Assembly: GCF_903994045.1 (NCBI RefSeq)
Contig: NZ_CAJEWD010000004.1
Coordinates: 124,001-188,000 of the forward strand
DNA length: 64,000 nucleotides
Direction of reading: 5' to 3'
Origin: Jeotgalicoccus meleagridis
Lineage (GTDB): Bacteria > Bacillota > Bacilli > Staphylococcales > Salinicoccaceae
The translations under genes were made by a program, and so were the position numbers. Under the pieces are notes generated by a model that made no database searches, had not been told where the DNA came from, and worked only from the letters and a program-made list of their open reading frames with translations. Below are positions 6,142-14,107 of this stretch, one piece after another (position 1 is the stretch's first letter; each line of letters opens with the position of its first letter).

Positions 6142-9015
6142 TTATTTACTACCTGTTATAAACCTAAACATATTATATTCCATAGCATTTTTTAATATAA
6201 AATTCATTTTTGCAACTTTATGTTTATTATCTTTTGCACCGATCATTGTGTTTTCCATTGATTCAATGTCAATATCTACTTCACCTACATAATAATGATA
6301 TGCTCCTTCATCATCATCCCTCTTAACAAAAAGATGTATTGTTGAAGTTTTTGTTTGATAACCTTCTAACAAATCTTTATTAATTTTAGAATTTAAATCA
6401 GTACCTTTTCTTGTATACCACTGAAATACATGTGTATCTAAAAACATGTCTTCATATCTAACAGATTCGTCTACATCTTCAGTTTTATGATAATTTACAA
6501 AAATAGGTGAAGTATTATATTTGGTTTTATAACCATAGATTGTACTGGATTCATCAGTCTCCCAATTAAGCAGTCGACAAACATCTGCTCTACTATACTT
6601 CTCGTATAATGTTAGCTGGTTTTTTTGATTATAAGATTTCGAATTTATATGAGCTAAACTAAATAAATCATTAATTTGATTTCTAAAATCCTCATTTTTT
6701 ATAGATTCTTTAAATTCTTCACTTAAACTTATCTCATCACTATCTATTCTGATCAGTGGAAACTGATATTTTTTCTTTTTTTGTTTAGTAAAAAATTCTA
6801 AGCAAAGCATCCTGATAATAGAATTCATCGTAGAGTCATTCATAAAGTAACCTTGTCCTCTAATTTTTTTCTGAAATTCAAATTTATTTACTTGTCCATC
6901 TAATAGCTCTTCCAATAGTAAAATTTCAGTTAATCTTTTACCATCAGTTAATTCTTTGGATATGAACATTAAAATTTTATTATGAACATTTTCTGTAGAA
7001 TTAGTTACTTCTTTTATTTTAATTAGAAATTCTAAATAATTATCGTACTTGTTCAAAATAATCATAGGGTCCATTGAATCTTTATCGTGATAAAGATCCA
7101 TTAGAGTAGGTATTCTCCCAACTTTATCTTTTGTGTATAAATACATCTTTTTCAAGTTTGCAAGAGAATCAACTTTAGCTTTAGAGATAGATTTATAAAT
7201 ACGTTCTTTTGCAACATGTTCAAAGTTAATTGTAGATTGTCCTGTTATTAAATTCCCTTCAACTACATCTCTTCTAAGAGAATCTTTATTAAAAGATTTA
7301 TCTCCTGTTAAAGCTACAGGTATCAAGTAATTATTTTTGTAATTACCTATGAAATCAATTACGGTTAAAAATTTTTTATTTTTATGCTTACGTAAACCTC
7401 TACCTAGTTGCTGAATAAAGATAATACTAGACTCCGTTTGCCTCAGCATGACTACTTGATTCACGCTAGGAATATCCACTCCTTCATTAAAAATATCTAC
7501 AGTGATCAGATATTCTAATTGCCCTCTTTCCAAATTTTTCACAGCTTCATTTCTCTCTTCTTGTGAATCGAGACCCGTTAAAGCTTTAGTTTTAAATCCT
7601 CTACCATTCAATGAGATAGATAAGTTTATTGCTTCTTCTCTACTAGACACAAACATTAACCCTCTTACTATCTCTCCTTCGTAAGAGTAGTAATTTAATT
7701 TATCAATAATGTGATTTATTCTATCTTCATCGACTAACTGATATAATGTACTTTTTTCATTTATGACCTTACCTTCAACTATATAGTCTGTAACCCCAAA
7801 ATAATGAAATGGTGATAACATCTCAGCTTCTAGTGCTTTTTGTAATCTAATCTCATATGCGATATTAAAATCAAATAAAGCAAAAATATCATTTCCATCA
7901 GTACGTTCAGGTGTCGCTGTCATTCCAAGTAAAAACTTAGGTTCAAAGTAATCTATAATTCTTTTATATGATTCGGCGCTACTTCGATGCGCTTCATCAA
8001 TTACTATATAGTCAAATGCATCTTTGCTAAATTGTTCCAAATTTTTATTTTTACTAAAAGTTTGGATAGTGGCAAACATATATTTAGCATTCACTTTCTT
8101 TGAACTTCCACTATAAATGCCATAGTCACTATGATCTCCACCGATTAAATCACGGTAATCATTCAATGTTTTTATTAGTATCTGTTCTCTGTGAGCAATG
8201 AATAATACAGTTTTCGGTTTAAATCTCTTCACATCAAACGCAGACAAGAAGGTTTTACCAGTGCCTGTTGCAGATATTATCAATCCTTTAGTTTCACCAG
8301 ATACCCTTAAATTCTTTAAGGAATCCAGCGCTTCTTCTTGCATAATATTTGGTGTAATTTCTTTAGATAGATCTCTATTGTCATTATGATAAGGATTTTG
8401 CGTTTCTAACAATTCCAAAATTTTGTTTTCATTAGCATTTTCAAGATATATAACTTCATATTTGTTTATCCAATTTTCATCAAGTATCTTCGATGAATCC
8501 CACAACTTAAAAAACTGTGATTTAAAATACTGAATAACTTCTCCGTTATCTAAAGAGGTCAATTTCAGATTGTACTCATAATTTTTCTTAAGTGCTGTAT
8601 CAGTAAGGTTAGAGCTTCCAATAAACATGGTTGAGTAAGATTTATTCTCAAAGATGTATCCTTTTGCATGAAAGCCAACTTGGTCAGTTATCCTAATCTC
8701 TATATTAGGTATCTTTAATAACTCCTTAAAAACCTTAGGTTTATTAAAATTTAAATATGTAGATGTAATAATTTTACCTTTTACCCCCCTGAGAGATAAT
8801 TCATAAAGTGCAGTCTTTAAAGTAGCTAAACCACCTTCAGTAATGAATGCTACCGATATAATAAAGTCCTCACATATCTCTAGCGCATCGAGCAGAGGAG
8901 ACAATAAGTTTCTCCCATTGGTATTAATAATTAATTCTGGAGGGTAATGGGACGTTTTATTTGTATACTTATCAATAAAGCCTCTTTCATATGCATTTAA
9001 TAAATTTTCTTTCAT
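6142..9015 (-). CDS. PLD-like nuclease / DEAD-box helicase / DUF3427 fusion protein
   Basis: A large protein of 957 aa. The N-terminus is a phospholipase-D-type nuclease domain with FHAKGYIF...GSSNLTDTAL (about residues 115-142), the single HxK-N motif of this family. Next is a superfamily 2 helicase core: Walker A SATGTGKT (about 248-255), DEAH in VIDEAHRSSAES (about 340), MTATPERTDG (about 365), and a second RecA lobe ending in RQTESSIIFIQQLGRGLRKH. The last roughly 350 residues are DUF3427-like, with FIGNYKNNYLIPVAL. ATG at 9015 is preferred over the TTG at 9021 because the AAGGTGAC ribosome site is then correctly spaced. Such proteins occur singly in many Bacillota and have been linked to DNA repair and to anti-phage defence; the role here is not shown. 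It forms its own transcription unit. Confidence 0.85.
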   Translation of the reverse strand: MKENLLNAYERGFIDKYTNKTSHYPPELIINTNGRNLLSPLLDALEICEDFIISVAFITEGGLATLKTALYELSLRGVKGKIITSTYLNFNKPKVFKELLKIPNIEIRITDQVGFHAKGYIFENKSYSTMFIGSSNLTDTALKKNYEYNLKLTSLDNGEVIQYFKSQFFKLWDSSKILDENWINKYEVIYLENANENKILELLETQNPYHNDNRDLSKEITPNIMQEEALDSLKNLRVSGETKGLIISATGTGKTFLSAFDVKRFKPKTVLFIAHREQILIKTLNDYRDLIGGDHSDYGIYSGSSKKVNAKYMFATIQTFSKNKNLEQFSKDAFDYIVIDEAHRSSAESYKRIIDYFEPKFLLGMTATPERTDGNDIFALFDFNIAYEIRLQKALEAEMLSPFHYFGVTDYIVEGKVINEKSTLYQLVDEDRINHIIDKLNYYSYEGEIVRGLMFVSSREEAINLSISLNGRGFKTKALTGLDSQEERNEAVKNLERGQLEYLITVDIFNEGVDIPSVNQVVMLRQTESSIIFIQQLGRGLRKHKNKKFLTVIDFIGNYKNNYLIPVALTGDKSFNKDSLRRDVVEGNLITGQSTINFEHVAKERIYKSISKAKVDSLANLKKMYLYTKDKVGRIPTLMDLYHDKDSMDPMIILNKYDNYLEFLIKIKEVTNSTENVHNKILMFISKELTDGKRLTEILLLEELLDGQVNKFEFQKKIRGQGYFMNDSTMNSIIRMLCLEFFTKQKKKKYQFPLIRIDSDEISLSEEFKESIKNEDFRNQINDLFSLAHINSKSYNQKNQLTLYEKYSRADVCRLLNWETDESSTIYGYKTKYNTSPIFVNYHKTEDVDESVRYEDMFLDTHVFQWYTRKGTDLNSKINKDLLEGYQTKTSTIHLFVKRDDDEGAYHYYVGEVDIDIESMENTMIGAKDNKHKVAKMNFILKNAMEYNMFRFITGSK

Positions 9016-9083
9016 ATTCAAGTCACCTTCAATGTTCTTTCAAAATTATTTAGGCTTATTTCTTTATCTCCCACTTACACAAC

Positions 9084-9113
9084 AACCCACCAATGCAATC
9101 GCACTGGTGGGTT
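9084..9113 (-). terminator. Hairpin terminator after the PucR-type fragment
   Basis: Inverted repeat AACCCACCAATGC / GCACTGGTGGGTT with a 4-base loop. The U tract on the minus strand is poor. It resembles the terminator at 10168-10200 after the VOC gene, and both follow the same 22-bp coding 3' end. Confidence 0.6.
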
Positions 9114-9122
9114 ATCTACTAC

Positions 9123-9653
9123 TTACTCCACCGCTTCACTCAAATCCAAGTATATGATATTTTCATTGAGGTAGTTTCCTACGAGATTAATTAAGTATCC
9201 TGCATCTTTCTCTTGCAAGATGGATTCTAAAATCTTGTCATTTAATTTATATATTTCATAGCTTTTCAGATTAAAATTCTCGTTCTCCATTTGATTAAAA
9301 GAATCTTGTAACTTGTGATATGGCATATCAGACGGAATACTAAACAATAACATTTTTATCTTCTGACAATGCTCTATTATAATATCAGGGATTACTTTAT
9401 GATATAACTCATGAAATCCTATAGCTACAATCCCTTGTTTCTGTAACCAATCTATTTGGTCGATAATTACTTCTGTACTCTCAAACGCCTGAAATGTGCT
9501 TAATACAATACCATTCTTTTTAAAATAATTTTTTCTCTCTGGTAATTCCATTACTGTGACATAACTTATGCTAACATCACTGTTATTCATCTCTGTTTTA
9601 AAACTAACACCGACTTTTTCAAACTCTTCATAGACCTTATTTATTTCAACCAT
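9123..9653 (-). CDS. PucR-type regulator, truncated: N-terminal domain only
   Basis: 176 aa resembling the N-terminal ligand-sensing domain of PucR/CdaR-type purine-catabolism regulators: SYVTVMELPERKNYFKKNGIVLSTFQAF, then WLQKQGIVAIGFHELYHKVIPDIIIEHC and LLFSIPSDMPYHKL. Full-length family members run to 400-550 aa and end in a helix-turn-helix; here no DNA-binding domain exists. The reading frame stops in NENIIYLDLSEAVE. The last six residues are encoded by the same 22 bp that end the VOC gene at 10208, so the 3' end looks transplanted. The start is ATG at 9653 with AAAGGGG. It is probably a remnant without regulatory activity, although it could act as a stand-alone sensor domain. Confidence 0.65.
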   Translation of the reverse strand: MVEINKVYEEFEKVGVSFKTEMNNSDVSISYVTVMELPERKNYFKKNGIVLSTFQAFESTEVIIDQIDWLQKQGIVAIGFHELYHKVIPDIIIEHCQKIKMLLFSIPSDMPYHKLQDSFNQMENENFNLKSYEIYKLNDKILESILQEKDAGYLINLVGNYLNENIIYLDLSEAVE

Positions 9654-9694
9654 ATAATTCCCCTTTATGGTTTTAAAGACATCTTGTCATTAAA

Positions 9695-10144
9695 TCATTT
9701 ATACTCCATCACATACTCATTTATACTTTCATCAAATTCTTTTTCCTTAAACCCTAACGATTCCAACAACTTTTTCATCGGCTCATTACCCACTACATAA
9801 TCAGCAATTAAAACATCAAACCGTTCATCCGCTTCAAATTGCTCAATCACTTTTTTCACAATATCTTTACCATACCCTCTACCTTGGAATCTTTCATCAA
9901 CCATCATTCGCCAAATCATATATTCTTTTTCTTCAACATCTTCATCTAACAATATAAACCCAACAACCTCACCATCATCTTCTACAGCGAATGGAAATAC
10001 ATCACCTGCATTTCTATATAAATAAGCATCTGCCAAGGATCTCACATTCGGTGCGACAAACCGGTTTTTATCCTGTTCTTCACTAATTTTAAGCTTCAAC
10101 ACTTTTTCAAAATTATCTTCTGTAATTTCTTTGAATTCTACCAT
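9695..10144 (-). CDS. GNAT-family N-acetyltransferase (spermidine/diamine type)
   Basis: A 149-aa single-domain GNAT enzyme, transferring an acetyl group from acetyl-CoA to an amine. The acetyl-CoA loop is RFQGRGYGKDIVKKVIEQF (about residues 90-108), preceded by the beta-4 strand YMIWRMMVDE and followed by VVGNEPMKKLLESLGFKEKE. The N-terminal segment, EITEDNFEKVLKLKISEEQ...FVAPNVRSLADAY, is like that of BltD/PaiA-type polyamine acetyltransferases. That suggests a diamine or polyamine substrate, but specificity is not proven. It lies leftward between the truncated PucR gene (41 bp away) and the VOC gene terminator. Confidence 0.78.
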   Translation of the reverse strand: MVEFKEITEDNFEKVLKLKISEEQDKNRFVAPNVRSLADAYLYRNAGDVFPFAVEDDGEVVGFILLDEDVEEKEYMIWRMMVDERFQGRGYGKDIVKKVIEQFEADERFDVLIADYVVGNEPMKKLLESLGFKEKEFDESINEYVMEYK

Positions 10145-10167
10145 TTAACATCCATCCCCTTAAACTA

Positions 10168-10200
10168 AAACCCCACCAATGACACGCATTGGCAGGGTTA
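10168..10200 (-). terminator. Rho-independent terminator after the VOC gene
   Basis: On the minus strand, stem AACCCTGCCAATG / CATTGGTGGGGTT with two mismatches, followed by TTTTAGTTT. It matches the hairpin at 9084-9113 in outline. Confidence 0.7.
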
Positions 10201-10207
10201 TAATCAC

Positions 10208-10592
10208 TTACTCCACCGCTTCACTCACAGCAAAGTAATTTCCTTGTCCATCTTGGAAGTTGAAAGTTTTCACACCTGGAATTTCTACTAACTCTCCAAC
10301 TTCTACACCGTTATTTTTGCACACTTCATAAAGCTTCTCAATCTCTTCAACTTCAAACATCAAAGATGGTAATCCTAAGCTCACTTCTGGACTATACTTT
10401 TTTATAAAGTCTTTTGAAAACAAAGTCATCGTCGTTTGCGCACTCTCATCCGGAGCAATTACATAGCCCTTAAAATATTCTGGCAAATCTATTTCTTCTT
10501 TAACCACAAATTCCAGTTTCTCCGTCCAAAACACTTTCGCTTTTTTCCACATCTTCTACATAAATCATGACGCTTTGAAGTTTCTTGATCAT
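10208..10592 (-). pseudogene. VOC (glyoxalase/bleomycin-resistance) family protein, frameshifted near the start
   Basis: The visible open frame (10208-10552, 114 aa) lacks the first beta strand of a VOC domain. That strand is encoded upstream in another frame: ATG at 10592, behind a clear AGGAGG ribosome site, reads MIKKLQSVMIYVEDVEK. Inside a run of six A (GTGGAAAAAAGCG) the frames separate. With five A the protein would read MIYVEDVEKAKVFWTEKLEF, which is a normal VOC start. The remainder (MTLFSKDFIKKYSP...FEVEEIEKLYEVCKNNGVEV...TFNFQDGQGNYFAVSE) is intact, with the C-terminal Asp-Gly-Asn motif. It is therefore a frameshift mutant, a slippage-controlled gene, or a sequencing error. Family roles include glyoxalase, dioxygenase and drug binding. 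Confidence 0.75.
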
Positions 10593-10606
10593 ATAAGCCT
10601 CCTATT

Positions 10607-11683
10607 TTATACTTTACGATATTTTCTTAAGCCAAAGATATCCAGTAAAGTGAATAACACAATAAAGCCGACTAATACCAATAACTCTTGCCAAATATGA
10701 GCGAACCCATGACCTTTAATCATCACTTCAGTTAAGGCCTCTCCAGCATAACTTAAAGGAAATACGTAACCAATGACTGCAATCCAGTCCGAAATATTAT
10801 CTAGCGGGATAATTCCTGAGAAAAATATTTGCGGCACAATAATCAACGGGATAAACTGCACCATCTGAAATTCTGTATTGGCAAATGTCGAAATAAACAT
10901 TCCAATGACAAGCGCGCCCATGGCAAGTAAGATACTTATTACAAATACCCATACCATACTACCTTCAATCGTCATGTTTAAGAGGTAGATAGAATAGAGC
11001 ACAATGATGACGGTCTGAATAATAGCATAGCCACCATAACCACCCATATAACCAAGAACAACTTCGCTTCTCTTCACTGAAGTCGCAAGCATTCTTTCCA
11101 TGGTTCCCATTGTCCGTTCTTTTAAAAGCGCCATCCCTGAAATTAGGAAGACAAAAAAGAATACAAAGAAGCCCATCAGTATTGGGAACATTTTATCGAA
11201 GAAGGTACTATCCTCATCTCCATATAAGTAATTCTCTGTAATATCCATATTCGGCATAGTCGCATCACCGGGCATTGATTCAAACATCTCATTCGCTGAG
11301 TCTCTCGTCACATTTTGAACAGTGGCTTGAATCATTTGTTTGGCTGCTGTCGTTTGTGATGGATCTTCATTATGATAGGTCACTACAAATTCGTTGTCGT
11401 TGACATCTATAAATGCATCTAAATCATCATTATCAAGTAAGGTCGATAAGGTCGGTTTCAATGCATAAGTCACAACTTCTACTTCGTCTGGCATGCTTTC
11501 TATAAACTGCTCATCAATAGTATCAGGCATGCCTATACGGACATCCATATCATTATTTACATCGAAGATAAAATACATCAGAGTAATCACTACAAGTGGT
11601 GCAAGCAACATGAGTGCTAAGGTTCTCTGATCACGAAATAATTCTAAGGCGACTTTTTTAGATATTGCTAATAATCTAGTCAT
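10607..11683 (-). CDS. ABC-2 type exporter, permease subunit
   Basis: 358 aa with the ABC-2 permease layout. One N-terminal membrane helix (LMLLAPLVVITLMYFIF, about 26-42) is followed by a long extracytoplasmic stretch of about 120 residues. Five or six C-terminal helices follow, and the cytoplasmic coupling loop carries ALLKERTMGTMERMLATSVKRSEVVLGY. Helical segments near FFSGIIPLDNISDWIAVIGYVFPLSYAGEAL are the family's re-entrant part. It overlaps the ATPase gene by four bases (ATGA), so the two are translationally coupled. Members pump drugs, lantibiotics or lipids out of the cell. A single permease implies a homodimer. The substrate is unknown. Confidence 0.88.
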   Translation of the reverse strand: MTRLLAISKKVALELFRDQRTLALMLLAPLVVITLMYFIFDVNNDMDVRIGMPDTIDEQFIESMPDEVEVVTYALKPTLSTLLDNDDLDAFIDVNDNEFVVTYHNEDPSQTTAAKQMIQATVQNVTRDSANEMFESMPGDATMPNMDITENYLYGDEDSTFFDKMFPILMGFFVFFFVFLISGMALLKERTMGTMERMLATSVKRSEVVLGYMGGYGGYAIIQTVIIVLYSIYLLNMTIEGSMVWVFVISILLAMGALVIGMFISTFANTEFQMVQFIPLIIVPQIFFSGIIPLDNISDWIAVIGYVFPLSYAGEALTEVMIKGHGFAHIWQELLVLVGFIVLFTLLDIFGLRKYRKV

Positions 11684-12402
11684 GTTGTCACCTCCAGATT
11701 TAAGAACACTTCTTCGATAGAAGCCGCTTCATATTTATTCATTAAATCTTTAGGCGTTCCATAATCATGGATTTCTCCACTCACTAAGAGCGCAATTTTA
11801 TCACATTGTTCCGCTTCAGCCATAACATGAGTCGTAATCACTAAAGCTTTGTCACTGTCTCGTAAGTTTCTCAATTGTTCCCAAATTGAACGCCTGAGCT
11901 TAGGGTCAATTCCAACAGTCGGTTCGTCTAAGACGATAATATCCGGCTGACCAAGTAAGGTAATCGCCAAAGATAAACGTCGTTTCATTCCTCCTGAAAA
12001 CTGTGACACTATCTTATTACGCGCACCGCTTAAATCAACAAGTTCAAGGTTTTTATCAATCTCATGAGTTAGTTCTTCGCCCTTTAACTTTTTCAACTTG
12101 CCGAAAAAGGTCATGTTTTCATGAGCTGTTAAACTTTCGTACAGGGCTGTCTCTTGACCCATATATCCAATTTTATTCATCGTTTTTCGATGTGGCATCT
12201 TTTGTTCAAAAATGTAAGACTGACCTTCTGTCAATTCTTCCATACCTAGCAAACATCGAATACAAGTCGTTTTTCCTGAACCACTTGGTCCGATTAAGCC
12301 TAGTATTTCACCATTATAAATATCCAGATTTATGTTATTTAATACTTGTTTAAAAAAGAAAAATTTATCTGCATCAACTAATGAGGCTACTTTCTCAGTC
12401 AT
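11680..12402 (-). CDS. ABC transporter ATP-binding protein (drug/ABC-2 export)
   Basis: The 240-aa ATPase partner of the adjacent permease. Walker A GPSGSGKTT (about 38-46), Q-loop GYMGQE, signature FSGGMKRRLS (about 135-144), Walker B DIIVLDEPTVGIDP (about 154-167) and the switch His in VITTHVMAEAEQC are all present. The C-terminus is short and lacks an accessory domain. The start is ATG at 12402 behind AAAAAGGAAG. The leader contains ATACATACGTAT, which could be an operator for a TetR-type repressor, but no regulator gene is adjacent. Gene order ATPase-permease and the ABC-2 type make a self-resistance or efflux role likely. Confidence 0.9.
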   Translation of the reverse strand: MTEKVASLVDADKFFFFKQVLNNINLDIYNGEILGLIGPSGSGKTTCIRCLLGMEELTEGQSYIFEQKMPHRKTMNKIGYMGQETALYESLTAHENMTFFGKLKKLKGEELTHEIDKNLELVDLSGARNKIVSQFSGGMKRRLSLAITLLGQPDIIVLDEPTVGIDPKLRRSIWEQLRNLRDSDKALVITTHVMAEAEQCDKIALLVSGEIHDYGTPKDLMNKYEAASIEEVFLNLEVTT

Positions 12403-12456
12403 TTTTTCACTTCCTTTTTGACATTTTTATACGTATGTATTTTTACAAAAAGAAAA

Positions 12457-12483
12457 AGCCGGAACGTCTAGAGCGTTCCGGCT
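12457..12483 (-). terminator. Terminator of the tRNA-Val transcript
   Basis: Perfect 10-bp stem AGCCGGAACG / CGTTCCGGCT, followed on the minus strand by TTTTTCTTTTTG. It lies directly downstream of the tRNA gene and before the ABC exporter promoter. Confidence 0.85.
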
Positions 12484-12488
12484 CGGTA

Positions 12489-12560
12489 TGATTCCGAGTG
12501 GGATTGAACCACCGACCTCTTCGATGTCAACGAAGCGCTCTCCCGCTGAGCTACGGAATC
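12489..12560 (-). tRNA. tRNA-Val (anticodon GAC)
   Basis: A 72-nt cloverleaf on the minus strand. The acceptor stem is GATTCCG/CGGAATC with discriminator A, and the D arm is GCTC-AGCGGGA-GAGC. The anticodon arm is CTTCG-TTGACAT-CGAAG with anticodon GAC, which reads GUC and GUU valine codons. The T arm is GGTGG-TTCAATC-CCACT. The 3' CCA is not encoded. It has its own terminator. It is a single isolated tRNA gene and a possible integration site, although no integrase is nearby. Confidence 0.93.
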
Positions 12561-12757
12561 ATGAGTCAGCTTATTTATACTTTAAGCGATTCATATAAAT
12601 AAAGCAACTCTAATTGGACCAGACGACTCTCTTCAACTCTGTATTTTATGTGCATATCATCTTTATTTTACCCCTTATTTAACAATAAATAAATTCACTT
12701 CTATAAATCGCTTCACATATTTAATTATTTATAGTCTCAGAAATTAAAACGTGGTAT

Positions 12758-12771
12758 TGTAAACGTATACA
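12758..12771 (+). promoter_or_regulatory. cre-like CcpA site before the MHS symporter gene
   Basis: TGTAAACGTATACA matches the cre consensus at 13 of 14 positions. It lies immediately before the AAAGGGGG ribosome site of the symporter gene, where bound CcpA would block transcription of the two-gene operon when preferred sugars are present. Confidence 0.5.
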
Positions 12772-12784
12772 AAGGGGGAACAAC

Positions 12785-14107
12785 ATGGATAAAAAATTAC
12801 GAAGAAAAGTATTATCAGCAAGTTTGATCGGTTCTTCAATTGAGTGGTTTGACTTTTTCTTATATGCTGCGGTTGCGAGCATAATTTTTAACACTCAGTT
12901 CTTTGTTACCGATGATCAATTTTTATCAACAATTTTAGCTTATTTTGGTTTGGCTTTATCATTCTTTATACGGCCACTTGGTGGTGTCATATTTGCACAC
13001 ATTGGAGACCGTGTTGGACGTAAGAAAACATTGATTATTACCTTAAGTATGATGGGGCTAGCAACTGCTGGTATCGGGCTCTTACCTACATATGCTTCAA
13101 TTGGTGTTGCCGCACCGTTACTTCTATTACTATTCCGTCTGATCCAAGGTTTAGGAATTGGTGGAGAATGGGGCGGTGCCTTATTACTTGCAACTGAATA
13201 TGCACCAAAGAAACAACGTGGTTTGTTTGGTAGTTTCCCACAGATGGGAATTCCGATTGGCCTAGTTTTAGCTTACGGCTTTTTCTTCTTTTTAACTTGG
13301 GTAATGCCTGAAGAAGCATTTTTATCGTGGGGATGGAGAATACCGTTTATCTTCAGCTTACTACTCGTATTTGTTGGACTTATTATCCGTAAAGGCTTAG
13401 ATGAAACACCAGCATTCCAAGAAATGCAAAAAGAAGCTGCTGCTAAAAATGAAGTACGTCAGTTACCTATCGTTGAAATCTTTAAGAAACATCCAAAAGA
13501 AGTGCTGATTACTTCTGGGGCTAAGTTTGTTGAAACTGGACCGTTTTATATATTCACAACCTTTATTGTCGGTTATGGTGTCTCTTCACTTGATGTCACT
13601 TTTGAATTTATGATGCTGTCTATTATGGCTGTATCTGTTGGGACAACAATCATGATACCGATTATGGGTTCTTTATCGGATAAAATTGGACGCCGTAAGA
13701 TGTTCTTGATTGGTGCCTTTGCCATGTTATTATATGGCTTCCCGTACTTCTACATCGTTAATACACATGAACCACTCTTAGTGATTTTAGCAACCTTGAT
13801 TGGTCTTGTTGTTATCTGGCCACCAATCACAGCCATATTAGGTACTATGTTCTCTGAGTCATTTTCTAAAGAAGTACGTTATACTGGAGTTACACTCGGT
13901 TATCAAATTGGAGCTGCCGTTGCTGGGGGTTCAGCACCAATGATTGCTGAATTTTTAATGAATCAATTCGACGGTTCAAGCATACCAGTTTCACTATACA
14001 TTGTTGCTACAGCGGTAATTTCAATTCTAGCTGTACTATCGATTAAAGGTGAAAGTGCTCAAGACCGTGAAGACCGACTTAAAAATGAAAATATTATAGG
14101 AGAGTGA
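12785..14107 (+). CDS. MHS-family metabolite:H+ symporter (MFS)
   Basis: A 440-aa, 12-span major facilitator of the metabolite:proton symporter family, which includes ProP, KgtP, ShiA and CitH. Family marks are SSIEWFDFFLYAAVASIIF in helix 1, the loop 2-3 motif HIGDRVGRKKTLI and its repeat SDKIGRRKMFLIG in the second half, and RLIQGLGIGGEWGGALLLATEYAPKKQRG. The start is ATG at 12785 behind AAAGGGGGAACAAC. The next gene, an ornithine cyclodeaminase-like enzyme, overlaps it at GTGA. I infer that the pair imports and processes an amino acid or related compound such as proline, betaine, ornithine or an N-methyl amino acid. A cre-like site directly upstream suggests catabolite repression. Confidence 0.88.
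   Translation: MDKKLRRKVLSASLIGSSIEWFDFFLYAAVASIIFNTQFFVTDDQFLSTILAYFGLALSFFIRPLGGVIFAHIGDRVGRKKTLIITLSMMGLATAGIGLLPTYASIGVAAPLLLLLFRLIQGLGIGGEWGGALLLATEYAPKKQRGLFGSFPQMGIPIGLVLAYGFFFFLTWVMPEEAFLSWGWRIPFIFSLLLVFVGLIIRKGLDETPAFQEMQKEAAAKNEVRQLPIVEIFKKHPKEVLITSGAKFVETGPFYIFTTFIVGYGVSSLDVTFEFMMLSIMAVSVGTTIMIPIMGSLSDKIGRRKMFLIGAFAMLLYGFPYFYIVNTHEPLLVILATLIGLVVIWPPITAILGTMFSESFSKEVRYTGVTLGYQIGAAVAGGSAPMIAEFLMNQFDGSSIPVSLYIVATAVISILAVLSIKGESAQDREDRLKNENIIGE

Noticed and set aside
12420-12450. TetR-type operator ATACATACGTAT near the ABC exporter
   Set aside because: Short and within AT-rich sequence, with no regulator gene adjacent; not listed as its own feature.
12489-12560. Integration site at tRNA-Val
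   Set aside because: No integrase and no repeat of the tRNA 3' end nearby, so no sign of an inserted element.
13086-13319. 77-codon antisense frame in the MHS symporter gene
   Set aside because: It is opposite to a well-supported membrane protein gene; a shadow of membrane-codon composition.
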